From Planotetraspora sp. A-T 1434 (GTDB lineage Bacteria; Actinomycetota; Actinomycetes; Streptosporangiales; Streptosporangiaceae), in NCBI RefSeq assembly GCF_025420585.1, contig NZ_JAOEGB010000016.1:1-64000 (forward strand): a stretch of DNA of 64,000 bases, written 5' to 3'. This document shows, one piece after another, positions 19,373 to 27,979 of the stretch (the stretch's first letter is position 1; every line of letters starts with the position of its first letter). The notes below the pieces were generated by a model, which ran no database searches, was not told the DNA's origin, and saw nothing but the letters and a program-made list of their open reading frames with translations. A program made the translations under genes and the position numbers.

Positions 19373-22300
19373 ATGACTGACATCGTACGGCCCGAGGACG
19401 CACCCACCGATCACGAGGAGGGATGGCGCAGCACGCTCAGGAGACGTCTCCCGGCGGACCTCGACGACCCGCTGCTGCGCAACGCGTACGCGCTGATCGT
19501 CAACGCGGGCATCAGCGCGGCCCTGGGCGTCGGCTACTGGATGATCGCGACGCGGTTCTTCCGCACCGAGGACGTCGGGCAGGGCCAGGCCCTCATCAGC
19601 GCGATGCGCATGCTGGCGGCGCTCACGTCCTTCGGTTTCGTCGGCGCGCTCACCCGGTTCATCCCCGAGGCCAGCCACCGGACCCGGCACTTCATCGGCG
19701 GGGTCTACCTGGTCGGGGCCGTGCTGGGCCTGATCGGCACGGTCATCTTCCTGGCGGTGGCCGGAAACGAGCCGAACTACCGGATCCTGTCCGGGTGGGG
19801 CCCCGGGCTGGTCTTCGCCGCCGTGGTGGTCGTCTGGTCCGTCTGCACGCTGCAGGACGTCGTCCTCACCGCGCTGCGCAAGTCCGCGTGGGTCCCGATC
19901 GTCAACATCGCGGTCAGCCTGGCCAAGGTGGCCGCGGTGGCCGGATGCGCGGCGATGCTCGCGGGCCAGGGCAGGGAGGTCTCCTGGGAGGTCTTCCTCG
20001 CCTGGATCGTCCCGGTCGCGATCGGCATCCTGCCGGTCAACTATCTGATCTTCCGGCGGCTCATCCCGAGGCACATCATCGAGACGGCCCACCGGACGCC
20101 GCCCTCGCTCCGGTCGATCGCCCGGTTCGTCTTCGGCGACTACTTCGGGTCCGTCTTCACCCTCGCGGCCACCTACCTGATCCCCGTGATGATCGCCACG
20201 GAGGTCTCCAAGGCCACCTACGCCTACTACGGCATCGCGACGACCGTGGGCGGGCTGCTGGAGGTCTTCGCGTTCACGATGGCCACCTCGCTCACTGTGG
20301 AGGGGGCCTTCGACCCGGCGGCGCTCGGGGCCATGTGCCGGCGCGCCCTCCAGCGCAGCCTGCTGGCGCTCACCCCCATCGTCGCGCTGGTGCTCGTGGC
20401 CGCGCCGTGGGTGCTATCCGTCTTCGGCGAGCAGTTCTCCGAGAAGGGCACCACGCTGCTGCGCCTGCTCGCGCTGGCCACCCTCGCGCGGGCCGTCGTC
20501 GAGCTCTACCTGGGCGCGCTGCGGGCCCTCGGGCGGTCGCGCTCGCTGCTGCTCATCCAGGCCGTGCGGTGCGTCCTCGCCATCGGCCTCACCATGGTTC
20601 TGCTGCCGCGCATGGGCATCACCGGCGTCGGCGTGGCGATGCTCGTCACGCAGATCCTGATGGCCACGGCGATCGCACGGAACCTGCACAGGATCTGCGA
20701 TGGCGAGCCCATCGAACAGGTCACAATGGAGGCCGTGACGCCCGCCGGAGCCGTCGGCTCTCCCCCCGCCGTGCACGACGAGGAACGGCCCGCCGTGGGC
20801 GCGGTGGCCTCGGGACGCCAGGCCGTACGGCGGTTGCTGGAGGCGGCGGGGCGGACACGGCGGCGGGCGACGCGAGAGCTGATCTCCCTGATCCGGCGGC
20901 CCGGGACGTGGCTGGGGCCGGTCATCACGATCGAGGCCCTCGTCATGTACGTCATCGCCATGCGCGCCCGCCCGGGGGCCCTCGTCGGCGTCGACCTCTA
21001 CCGGATGAACGGGCTCGGCCTCATCTCGGTGATGCCGCCGGTGTCGCTCGCGGCCATCGGCCTGCTGATCCTGGTCTTCTTCGACACGCTCATGCGACGG
21101 CGGCATCGGCCGGTGCTGCTGCTCCTGCAGCTCCTGGCCATCCTGTTCACGCTGCACGGCGCGGCGATCCTCGTGGAGCCGCTGCCGCGCTTCCCCGTCG
21201 CCTGGACGATCGCGGGCTTCGTCGACTACATCGCCCGCACGGGAGACACGCTCCTGTCGCTCGACGCCCGGTTCAACTGGCCCGGATTCTCCACCTTCGC
21301 GGCGTTCCTCATCCGCGCGGCCGGCGTCACCGACCCGGCGACGCTGATGAACTGGTGGCCGCTGATCTCCAACGTGCTCTACCTGCTGCCGCTACTCGCC
21401 ATCGCCCGCCGGATGCGGGCCGACCGCCGGGCGAAGTGGCTGGCGATCCTGATCTTCGTGGTGGCCCAGTGGGTCGGGCAGGACTACTTCTCGCCCCAGG
21501 GCCTGACATACCTGTTCTACCTGCTCTTCGTGGCGATGCTGATGACGTGGTTCGTCAGGATCGACCCCTCGCCGTCCTTCTGGCGCAAGCGCTGGACGCT
21601 CCAGCCCGGGGAGCTGCCCGCGCGCAAGAGCGGCAGGTCGGACCGGATCATCGTCCTGTTCGTGATGGTCCTCCTGTTCGCCGCCACGACCGCGGCGCAC
21701 CAGATCACGCCGTTCATGATGGTGGGTGTGCTGGGCGGCCTCGTGGTCTTCCGGCGCACGCGGCTCAGCTTCCTGCTTCCCGTGCTGTTCGCCGTCCTCG
21801 TCGCCGCGTACGTCAACTACATGGCCATGGCGTACTGGTCGGGGCACCTGAGCAGCATGGTCGGCGGCGTGGGGCAGGTCGGCGGCAACCTCACCCAGAA
21901 CACCACCGGCCGGATCAGCTCGACCGACCCGGACCGCCTGATCGTTCTCTACACCCGGCTCGGCGTCACCGCCGTGATGCTCGGGCTCGCCGGGCTCGGG
22001 TTCCTGCGCCGCCTCCGCCGCGGCATCGGCGACCGCGTGATCCTGGTAATGCTGCTCGTCCCCGTCATGTCGCTGGCGATGCTGAGCTACGGCGGGGAGC
22101 TGGGCCTGCGGGTCTACCTCTTCACGCTGCCCGCGACGAGCCTCCTCGTGGCCTACCTCTTCTTCCCCGACCTGCCGAGCCGTACGGCGGGCGGCAAGGC
22201 GGCCCTGAAAGCGGCGGCTCTTACAGCGGGCGCCAGGGCGGCACGGTCCCGGCTGCGGTCGATCCTGCTCGGGCTGCGCCCGGTGGCGGCGTGCGTGTGC

Positions 22301-22990
22301 GTGCTCGCCCTCGCCGGGGCGTTCCTGCTGGCGCGATTCGGCAACGAGAAGTACGAGTGGACGTCACCTCTGGAGCGTGCGGCGGTCGACTACGTCTACG
22401 CCCAGAAGCTGCCCACGACCCGGGTCCTCTACCTCGTCGCCGACGGGCCCGGCGGGTCGAGCATCGCCTGGAGCGTCAAGGGCGTCGAACGGGTCAGGCA
22501 GGTCAGGACTCCCACTTCACGCAACCCCGACGACGTGAAAGCCGTCATCGACCAGCTCCGCGACGCGGGCCCGGGGTCGTTCCTGCTCGCCACCCGGAGC
22601 CAGGACGCCTCCCTGCAGATCGACGCCAACTACCCCGCCGATTGGGGACCCCGGATCCGGGCGGCGCTGGCCAGGAGCCCGGAGCTGCGCACGGTCCTGT
22701 GGAACGACGACGCGGCCGTCTTCACGCTGAAGAACCCGCCGAAGGGCAAGTTCCCGCCGGCCCTTGAGGCTCTGCCGTTCCGGGTGGGCTCGACACCGGC
22801 CACGCCGTACGGCGTCGCGGCTCTCGCGCTGCTCGTCATCGTGGTGCTGTCCCGGGAGATGATCCGCATCCTGCAGCCGCGAGGCGCGTGGTGGTGGAGC
22901 CGCAAGCTCGCCATCGCGTCGCTGCCGCTGCTCATCATCGTGGCGGGCGTCGTCCTCGAACGCTTCAACGTCCTCGCCGGAGGAGGCTGA
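19373..22990 (+). CDS. Fusion: Wzx-like polysaccharide flippase + GT-C-like polytopic membrane protein
   Basis: 1205 residues. Roughly residues 1-440 form a polysaccharide-exporter/flippase of the MOP superfamily: ALIVNAGISAALGVGYWMIATRFF, then about 12 hydrophobic segments, ending GITGVGVAMLVTQILMATAIA. A charged linker near 440-510 joins it to a second polytopic half with about 12-14 segments, typical of GT-C or O-antigen polymerase-like proteins (TIEALVMYVIAM; VFFDTLMRRRHRPVLLLL; FAATTAAHQITPFMMVGVLGG; DRLIVLYTRLGV). It has an extracytoplasmic domain near 990-1140 and a last segment near the C-terminus. I cannot assign the second half to a named CAZy family. Export and further transfer or polymerisation of a lipid-linked glycan is the inferred role. 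ATG at 19373; no strong ribosome-binding site is visible. Confidence 0.8.
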   Translation: MTDIVRPEDAPTDHEEGWRSTLRRRLPADLDDPLLRNAYALIVNAGISAALGVGYWMIATRFFRTEDVGQGQALISAMRMLAALTSFGFVGALTRFIPEASHRTRHFIGGVYLVGAVLGLIGTVIFLAVAGNEPNYRILSGWGPGLVFAAVVVVWSVCTLQDVVLTALRKSAWVPIVNIAVSLAKVAAVAGCAAMLAGQGREVSWEVFLAWIVPVAIGILPVNYLIFRRLIPRHIIETAHRTPPSLRSIARFVFGDYFGSVFTLAATYLIPVMIATEVSKATYAYYGIATTVGGLLEVFAFTMATSLTVEGAFDPAALGAMCRRALQRSLLALTPIVALVLVAAPWVLSVFGEQFSEKGTTLLRLLALATLARAVVELYLGALRALGRSRSLLLIQAVRCVLAIGLTMVLLPRMGITGVGVAMLVTQILMATAIARNLHRICDGEPIEQVTMEAVTPAGAVGSPPAVHDEERPAVGAVASGRQAVRRLLEAAGRTRRRATRELISLIRRPGTWLGPVITIEALVMYVIAMRARPGALVGVDLYRMNGLGLISVMPPVSLAAIGLLILVFFDTLMRRRHRPVLLLLQLLAILFTLHGAAILVEPLPRFPVAWTIAGFVDYIARTGDTLLSLDARFNWPGFSTFAAFLIRAAGVTDPATLMNWWPLISNVLYLLPLLAIARRMRADRRAKWLAILIFVVAQWVGQDYFSPQGLTYLFYLLFVAMLMTWFVRIDPSPSFWRKRWTLQPGELPARKSGRSDRIIVLFVMVLLFAATTAAHQITPFMMVGVLGGLVVFRRTRLSFLLPVLFAVLVAAYVNYMAMAYWSGHLSSMVGGVGQVGGNLTQNTTGRISSTDPDRLIVLYTRLGVTAVMLGLAGLGFLRRLRRGIGDRVILVMLLVPVMSLAMLSYGGELGLRVYLFTLPATSLLVAYLFFPDLPSRTAGGKAALKAAALTAGARAARSRLRSILLGLRPVAACVCVLALAGAFLLARFGNEKYEWTSPLERAAVDYVYAQKLPTTRVLYLVADGPGGSSIAWSVKGVERVRQVRTPTSRNPDDVKAVIDQLRDAGPGSFLLATRSQDASLQIDANYPADWGPRIRAALARSPELRTVLWNDDAAVFTLKNPPKGKFPPALEALPFRVGSTPATPYGVAALALLVIVVLSREMIRILQPRGAWWWSRKLAIASLPLLIIVAGVVLERFNVLAGGG

Positions 22991-23057
22991 CGAGTCAGCC
23001 CGGTCTCAGTAACCGGTCCAGTAACCGGTCGCGGGGGACGTTTCCCGGATGCCTGTG

Positions 23058-23963
23058 TCAGGTTCCGCTGCCGCGGGCCTGCACCTGGCGCAGCACCCAC
23101 TCCCCCGTCACGAGCCGGGAACAGATCGCCAGCGCGGCGTAGGTGCGCGGCTCCAGCGGGCTCGTCAGGAAGGCGCGGCGGGCCCAGCGCAGCGAGCGCG
23201 CGCGGTTGCCCGCCATCGAGCTCTCGAACGCGACCTGGCCCGCGAGCCGCGCGTAGCCCCGCCGGGTCCGGCGGAACTCCGGGTAGTGCTCCAGCAGCCA
23301 CTCGTGCGAGTCCGCGATCTGCTCCCAGCGGCCGTAGAAGTGCGATCCCTCGTGCGGCGGCACCTCGACGAGCACCTCCCGCACGTACGGGATGGGGGCG
23401 TGCCTGGCGGCGCGCAGCAGCAGCTCGTAGTCCTCGGCGAAGCCGCGCGGGATCTCCTCCGAGAAGATGCCCACGGGGCCGAGCAGGAGCGATCGGCGCA
23501 TCAGGAACGACGAGGTTGTCGCCGAGGGAAGCCGGGAGCGCAGCAGGTCGTCGAACGTGATGTGGTCGCCCGGGAAGACACGCTCTTGGGTGGACACCAT
23601 CCCGCAGGACGCGAGTGCGGCCTCCGGCTCGGCGGAGAAGAGCGCCACCTGGGCGCGCAGCTTGCCCGGCCGCCAGGTGTTGTCGTCGTCGCAGAACCCG
23701 ACGAGCTCGGTCTCGGCGGCGAGGATGCCGCTGTTGCGGCTGCCTGCCACGTTGGGCACGCGTGTGTTGCCGGTCCAGGTGACCCGGCGGTGCGGGTCGT
23801 CGCTCAGCACGCCCACATCGGGCTCGCACCGGTCGAAGACGACGACCGCCGTGATGTCGCCGGGGTAGTCCTGGTCGGCCACGCTCTTGAGCGCGGCCCG
23901 GAGCATGTCCGGCCGGTTGCCCGTCGTGCAGACGACCACAGTCACCGGCGGCCACTGGTCCAC
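23058..23963 (-). CDS. Family 2 glycosyltransferase
   Basis: 301-residue GT2. VTVVVCTTGNRPDMLRAALKSV begins the nucleotide-binding half; NVAGSRNSGILAA and GFCDDDNTW (metal-binding DDD) follow, and the FAEDYELLLRAA region fits the acceptor-side ED motif. No signal or membrane anchor is seen. The GTG at 23963 is preferred over the in-frame GTG at 23972 because AGGAG sits 8 nt before it. It converges on the flippase fusion and belongs to the opposite-strand half of the same locus. Substrate unknown. Confidence 0.88.
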   Translation of the reverse strand: MDQWPPVTVVVCTTGNRPDMLRAALKSVADQDYPGDITAVVVFDRCEPDVGVLSDDPHRRVTWTGNTRVPNVAGSRNSGILAAETELVGFCDDDNTWRPGKLRAQVALFSAEPEAALASCGMVSTQERVFPGDHITFDDLLRSRLPSATTSSFLMRRSLLLGPVGIFSEEIPRGFAEDYELLLRAARHAPIPYVREVLVEVPPHEGSHFYGRWEQIADSHEWLLEHYPEFRRTRRGYARLAGQVAFESSMAGNRARSLRWARRAFLTSPLEPRTYAALAICSRLVTGEWVLRQVQARGSGT

Positions 23964-24009
23964 GGTTCCCACTCCTAACGTGCAGTCCTATCGACGCGGT
24001 TTCACGTCA

Positions 24010-24041
24010 ACGGCCCTGTCTCAACGGTGCTGTCTCAACGG
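24010..24041. repeat. 14-bp tandem repeat at the GH39-like stop codon
   Basis: On the minus strand CCGTTGAGACAGCA is followed by CCGTTGAGACAGGG and a partial CCGTTGACG. The first copy contains the real stop (TGA, 24035-24037), so the stop is copied twice downstream. Confidence 0.92.
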
Positions 24042-25450
24042 TCCAGCCAGCGGATCTCGTACGGGCCGAGATCGACCTTCTTGCCGTCGACGTCGACGGT
24101 CAGCGACTCGTCCTGGGTGTTGACGACGACCATCTTCTTCGGCTGGGCGAGGACCCGCACGGTCGGCGGCGCTTTCACCGTCACCAGTTTGGTGCCCGCG
24201 GGGAACCACCGGGCGAAGTTCTGCATCAAGGTGAGCGCCGGGAGTGGCTTGCCGCCCTCGGGCACGTCGGTGTTGGTCCACAGGCAGCCCGGGCAATCCT
24301 CACCGGTCGTCTGGGGGCTCCAGTAGAGGGCCGCGGCGGCGCCGCTCTTCGCGAACTCGATCATGCCGCTGGCCTGTACGGCGGTGCGCCGCTCGTGGGT
24401 CCAGTCCTCCTCGGCCGGCGAGAAGTACCACTCCGCCCACCAGATCGGCAGGTCCGTCTGCTTGCGCAGCCAGGCGTCGACCGCGCTGAACTTCTCCAGA
24501 GCGCGGAACTCGTCCGGATACATCCCCTTCGACGACTCCGAGGTGCCGTCGACGACGACGAAGTCGGCGCCGTGCTTGTTGCGCAGCCAGTACTTGATGG
24601 CGTTCAGCCCGCGCTGGTCCTCGCTGCCCCAGGGCCCCTTCAGCTCGGAGTCCCAGCCCGGCCGGTCGGTCACGTTGACGTACGGCCCGCCGACCTGTAT
24701 GTCGGGGTTCACCTTCTTGAGCGCGTCGTAGACGCGGTTGTACAGGTCGGTGTAGGCCTCGTAGTCCCACCGCTTGAGGTGCTCGTCGAAGAAGCCCTTG
24801 AACTCGTTCCAGACGATGTAGTGCTTCACGAACGGGTAGCGCTCGGCGACCTTCGCGGCCAGCTTGGCGAAGTCGTCGTAGTGCTTGCGCAGCGGCGCCT
24901 GGGTGAAGTACTTCTCCTGGGTCTTGCCGGCCACACCGCCGGCCATCCAGTCCGGGGCGCAGCACAGCGTGACGACCGGGACGCCGTGGGTCCGCCGGAT
25001 GAGCTCCATGCGGCTGTCGAGGCTGCCGAAGTCGTAGTGCCCGGGCGACGGCTCGGGGTTGAGCGCGCCGAAGCCCATGATGTGCTGGTTCTGCAGGACA
25101 GGGCGCCGGGCAATGGCCGCCTGCGCCCTGTCAGTCGGAGCCGAGTCACCGGAGTCGGCGCTGAACCTCGTGTGGGTGAAGCCCCACACCGGCCAGTTCT
25201 TCCCCATGGAGGAGCCGCCGACGGTGTCGACCGTACCGAGACCGGACTCGGCGATGCGCTCCTCGGCCGCCGTGTCCTGCGGGGCCTTGAGCGGCCGGGG
25301 CGGCGGCGTGCTCGGGTCCGGCCCGGCCATCGCCACCACCAGGACCACGGCGCCCACGATGGCGGCCGTGACGAGCAGCAGCGACAGCCACGGCAGCGAT
25401 CGCGATCGGCGGGCGTGACGGTAGTGCTCCTGTGCTTGCTGGGTCACCAC
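24035..25450 (-). CDS. Membrane-anchored glycoside hydrolase, GH39-like (clan A)
   Basis: 471 residues. A short Arg-rich cytoplasmic stretch precedes one membrane helix (LPWLSLLLVTAAIVGAVVLVV), then a Pro-rich spacer and an extracellular TIM-barrel domain. KHYIVWNEF holds the clan-A acid/base Asn-Glu pair; PIWWAEWYFS offers a candidate nucleophile Glu. A small beta-type domain follows (TVRVLAQPKKMVVVNTQ). It resembles xylosidase/iduronidase-type GH39 proteins, but the substrate is unknown. Paired GTG codons at 25448-25450 and 25445-25447 follow the P450 stop by about 8 nt with GAGGAC nearby, indicating a two-gene operon. It probably trims or turns over the glycan made by the locus. Confidence 0.78.
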   Translation of the reverse strand: MVTQQAQEHYRHARRSRSLPWLSLLLVTAAIVGAVVLVVAMAGPDPSTPPPRPLKAPQDTAAEERIAESGLGTVDTVGGSSMGKNWPVWGFTHTRFSADSGDSAPTDRAQAAIARRPVLQNQHIMGFGALNPEPSPGHYDFGSLDSRMELIRRTHGVPVVTLCCAPDWMAGGVAGKTQEKYFTQAPLRKHYDDFAKLAAKVAERYPFVKHYIVWNEFKGFFDEHLKRWDYEAYTDLYNRVYDALKKVNPDIQVGGPYVNVTDRPGWDSELKGPWGSEDQRGLNAIKYWLRNKHGADFVVVDGTSESSKGMYPDEFRALEKFSAVDAWLRKQTDLPIWWAEWYFSPAEEDWTHERRTAVQASGMIEFAKSGAAAALYWSPQTTGEDCPGCLWTNTDVPEGGKPLPALTLMQNFARWFPAGTKLVTVKAPPTVRVLAQPKKMVVVNTQDESLTVDVDGKKVDLGPYEIRWLDR

Positions 25451-25457
25451 GCCGTCC

Positions 25458-26720
25458 TCAGAACTCGAACCGCAGCTCGGTAAGACCATTCTCGAAGTTG
25501 GAGCGGAGCTGCCGGGGCTTCCCGACGGCGCGGATCTCCGGAAGCCTTCGGAAGAGCTCCCGGAAGGCCACGGTCATCTCCTTGCGGACCAGGTTGGCGC
25601 CGAGGCAGAAGTGGATGCCGGGCGCGCCGAACCCGACGTGCGGGTTGGGGTCACGGGTGATGTCGAAGGCGTCCGGGTCGGTGAACACCGTCTCGTCCCG
25701 GTTGGCGGACAGGAAGTACAGCACGACCTTGTCGCCGGGGAGGAACCTCTGCCCGTTGACCTCGTGCTCGGTGGTGATGGTCCGCCCGGTCCGCATGCCC
25801 GGCGTGACGTACCGGATGATCTCCTCGATCGTGGTCGGCATGTGGCGGTCGAAGTCCGACAGCAGCAGCTCGCGCTGCTCGGGGTGCTCGGTGAGCAGCC
25901 GCAGGCCGTGCGCCATGCCGTTGCTCGCGGTGTTTATTCCGGCGGTCACCAGGAGCGTGAAGAAGGCGCCGAGCTCCATGCTGGTCAGCTTCTCGCCGTC
26001 GATGTTGGCGGTGACCAGGGAGGAGATCACGTCCTCCTTTGGACTCTTGCGGCGCTCCTTGCCCAGCTCGATGACCATGGAGCGCAGGCCCAGCATGCCC
26101 CGGGTGTTCTTCGCGGCGAGCCGCAGCGAGGAAAGAAAGCCCGGCCGGACGCCGGTGTAGTCGGCCCACGTGTGGACCCGGTCGATGACCAGCTTGCGGT
26201 GCTCCTCCGGCACGCCGACCATGTCGCAGATGACGCCCGCGGCGACCGGGTTCGCGACCATGGTGATGAAGTCGCCGCCGGGACCGCGCTCGATCACCCG
26301 GTCGATGATCCGGTTGACGTTGGCGGTGACGTCCTCCTCGCTCTTGTTCAGCATCCGCGGCGTGAACGCCCGCGCGATGATGCGCCGGAGCCGCCCGTGC
26401 TGGGGGTCGTCGAGGTTGACCATGGAGTTGCCGAAGATGTACTTGGCCCACCGCGGCGGCGGCGGGATCGAGACCGACGGGTAGCTGCTGAAGACCTGGG
26501 GGTTGCGCAGCGCGTCGGTCACCTCCTTGTGCCGGACCAGCGCGTAGAAGCCCTTGCCGGACCGCAGCCCCGGGACGCGAGGCTCCCCGAAGTACATGGG
26601 TTTCTCGATCTGCCTGAGCCGCTCGAACGCCGCCAGCCGGTCCTCGTGCGGACGCGCCCAGAAGCTCAAGCTGCCCAGATCGATGTCGCTGATGGAGCGA
26701 TCTACGGGCGCGGCAGTCAT
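25458..26720 (-). CDS. Cytochrome P450 (CYP125/CYP124-like)
   Basis: 420-residue soluble bacterial P450. Visible motifs: I-helix VTAGINTASNG (AGxxT present), K-helix EEIIRYVTP, and the heme loop GFGAPGIHFCLGANLVR with the thiolate Cys near residue 367. The loop has one residue more than the classic FGxGxHxC, a feature I associate with the CYP124/125/142 branch acting on sterol or branched-chain lipids. The ATG at 26720 follows GAAGGAAT; an upstream in-frame ATG lacks such a site. It is followed directly by the glycoside hydrolase gene and diverges from the GNAT pair. No ferredoxin gene is adjacent. Confidence 0.9.
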   Translation of the reverse strand: MTAAPVDRSISDIDLGSLSFWARPHEDRLAAFERLRQIEKPMYFGEPRVPGLRSGKGFYALVRHKEVTDALRNPQVFSSYPSVSIPPPPRWAKYIFGNSMVNLDDPQHGRLRRIIARAFTPRMLNKSEEDVTANVNRIIDRVIERGPGGDFITMVANPVAAGVICDMVGVPEEHRKLVIDRVHTWADYTGVRPGFLSSLRLAAKNTRGMLGLRSMVIELGKERRKSPKEDVISSLVTANIDGEKLTSMELGAFFTLLVTAGINTASNGMAHGLRLLTEHPEQRELLLSDFDRHMPTTIEEIIRYVTPGMRTGRTITTEHEVNGQRFLPGDKVVLYFLSANRDETVFTDPDAFDITRDPNPHVGFGAPGIHFCLGANLVRKEMTVAFRELFRRLPEIRAVGKPRQLRSNFENGLTELRFEF

Positions 26721-26893
26721 CGCGGGATTCCTTCGTCGGGGGAAATCATCGGAATCGTCGGGGAATCGTGGGAGGAGCATCGGGAAATCGCTGTCAGTCG
26801 GCGCGACGGCGGCCGTCATCCACCACGGCCGAGGATCGCAACGTGATTATTATGGCGCGGTCACGTCCCCCTAGCACACCGGATCCGCCCCAC
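26721..26893. promoter_or_regulatory. P450 / acyltransferase divergent intergenic region
   Basis: 173-bp gap between divergent genes with an AT-rich patch around 26842-26856 (CGTGATTATTATGG), a plausible promoter core. I see no clear operator. Confidence 0.4.
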
Positions 26894-27979
26894 ATGAAGA
26901 TCGAAGTCGTCCGACCCCGCGATCTTGGTCCATCCGAGCTGGCGGCCTGGCGGACCATGCGCCGCGCGTCGCCGCACCTCGCGAGCCCGTGGCTGGCGCC
27001 GGAGTTCGCCGTCGAGGTGGGCGCGGTGCGCCAGGACGCCCGAGTCGCCGTCATCTCCGATGGCGCCGGAATCGTGGGGTTCCTCCCATTCGAACCGTCG
27101 GGATACCGCGCCGCCCGGCCCCTGGCCTGGCGGGTGACGCTGGCCCAAGGCATGGTGCACTCCCCCGGGGCGGAGTTCGACGGGCATGAGCTGCTCAGGG
27201 GGTCTGGTCTCGACGTCTTCGAGTTCGAATACCTGGTGAGCGGTCAGCCGTGGTTCACGGGCGGTTCGCCGAAGCAGGCGCCGTCTCCCAAACTGGCCCT
27301 TCTGCTGGACCTCGAAGCCGGACATGAGGCCTATATCAAATTCTTTCGCGAATCGTCGCCCAAGTCATTCAAGACATTGCAGTACAAAGAGCGCAAATTA
27401 GGACGAGAAATCGGCCCTGTCACCTACGACTACGACGTTCGCGATCCCGAGCAGTTCGCGCTGCTCCTCAAGTGGAAGTCCGAGCAGTACCGCCGTATCG
27501 GCCGCGCCGACAGGACCGCCGAACCCTGGGTCGCCGAGCTGGTCGAGCGCCTCCACCATCTGCGGACCGGCGACTTCCATGCCCCACTGTCCATGCTCTA
27601 CGTCGACGGCCGACCCATCGCCGGGCACTTCGGCCTGGTCAGTGAGGGCGTCATGGCGGGCTGGTTCCCCGCGTACGACACCGAGCTCGGCGGCTACTCC
27701 CCCGGCATGCTCCACCACCTCCACCTCGTCGAGGCGGCTGCCGGACGTGGCATCCGGCACATCGACACGGGCACCGCCGGGGACTACAAGCAGACGATCT
27801 GCAACGGCACCCTTCCCCTCTACGAGGGCGTCGCCAGCCGTCCGTCCGCCGGAGCCGGGCTCCACTGGCTCCGGCGCGCCCCCGTGCGCCGCGTCCGCGG
27901 GCTCATCCTCGGCAACCCCCGCCTGTACGGCCTGGCGGATCGTGCGCTCAAGACCTACGGAAGGTTGCGGAACCGGTGA
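26894..27979 (+). CDS. GNAT/CelD-type acyltransferase, copy 1
   Basis: 361-residue protein of the Acetyltransf_6 (CelD/BcsL-like) GNAT group. KIEVVRPRDLGPSELAAWRTM at the N-terminus, FKTLQYKERKLGREIG in the middle and SMLYVDGRPIAGHFGLVSEGVMAGWFPAYDTELG with the DTGTAGDYKQ motif near the C-terminus match the family. Members are found in polysaccharide operons and are thought to acylate sugars or aminoacylate; the donor is unknown. The ATG at 26894 has no clear ribosome-binding site. It overlaps its paralogue by GTGA. Codon use in 27325-27400 is less GC-rich than in its neighbours. Confidence 0.83.
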   Translation: MKIEVVRPRDLGPSELAAWRTMRRASPHLASPWLAPEFAVEVGAVRQDARVAVISDGAGIVGFLPFEPSGYRAARPLAWRVTLAQGMVHSPGAEFDGHELLRGSGLDVFEFEYLVSGQPWFTGGSPKQAPSPKLALLLDLEAGHEAYIKFFRESSPKSFKTLQYKERKLGREIGPVTYDYDVRDPEQFALLLKWKSEQYRRIGRADRTAEPWVAELVERLHHLRTGDFHAPLSMLYVDGRPIAGHFGLVSEGVMAGWFPAYDTELGGYSPGMLHHLHLVEAAAGRGIRHIDTGTAGDYKQTICNGTLPLYEGVASRPSAGAGLHWLRRAPVRRVRGLILGNPRLYGLADRALKTYGRLRNR

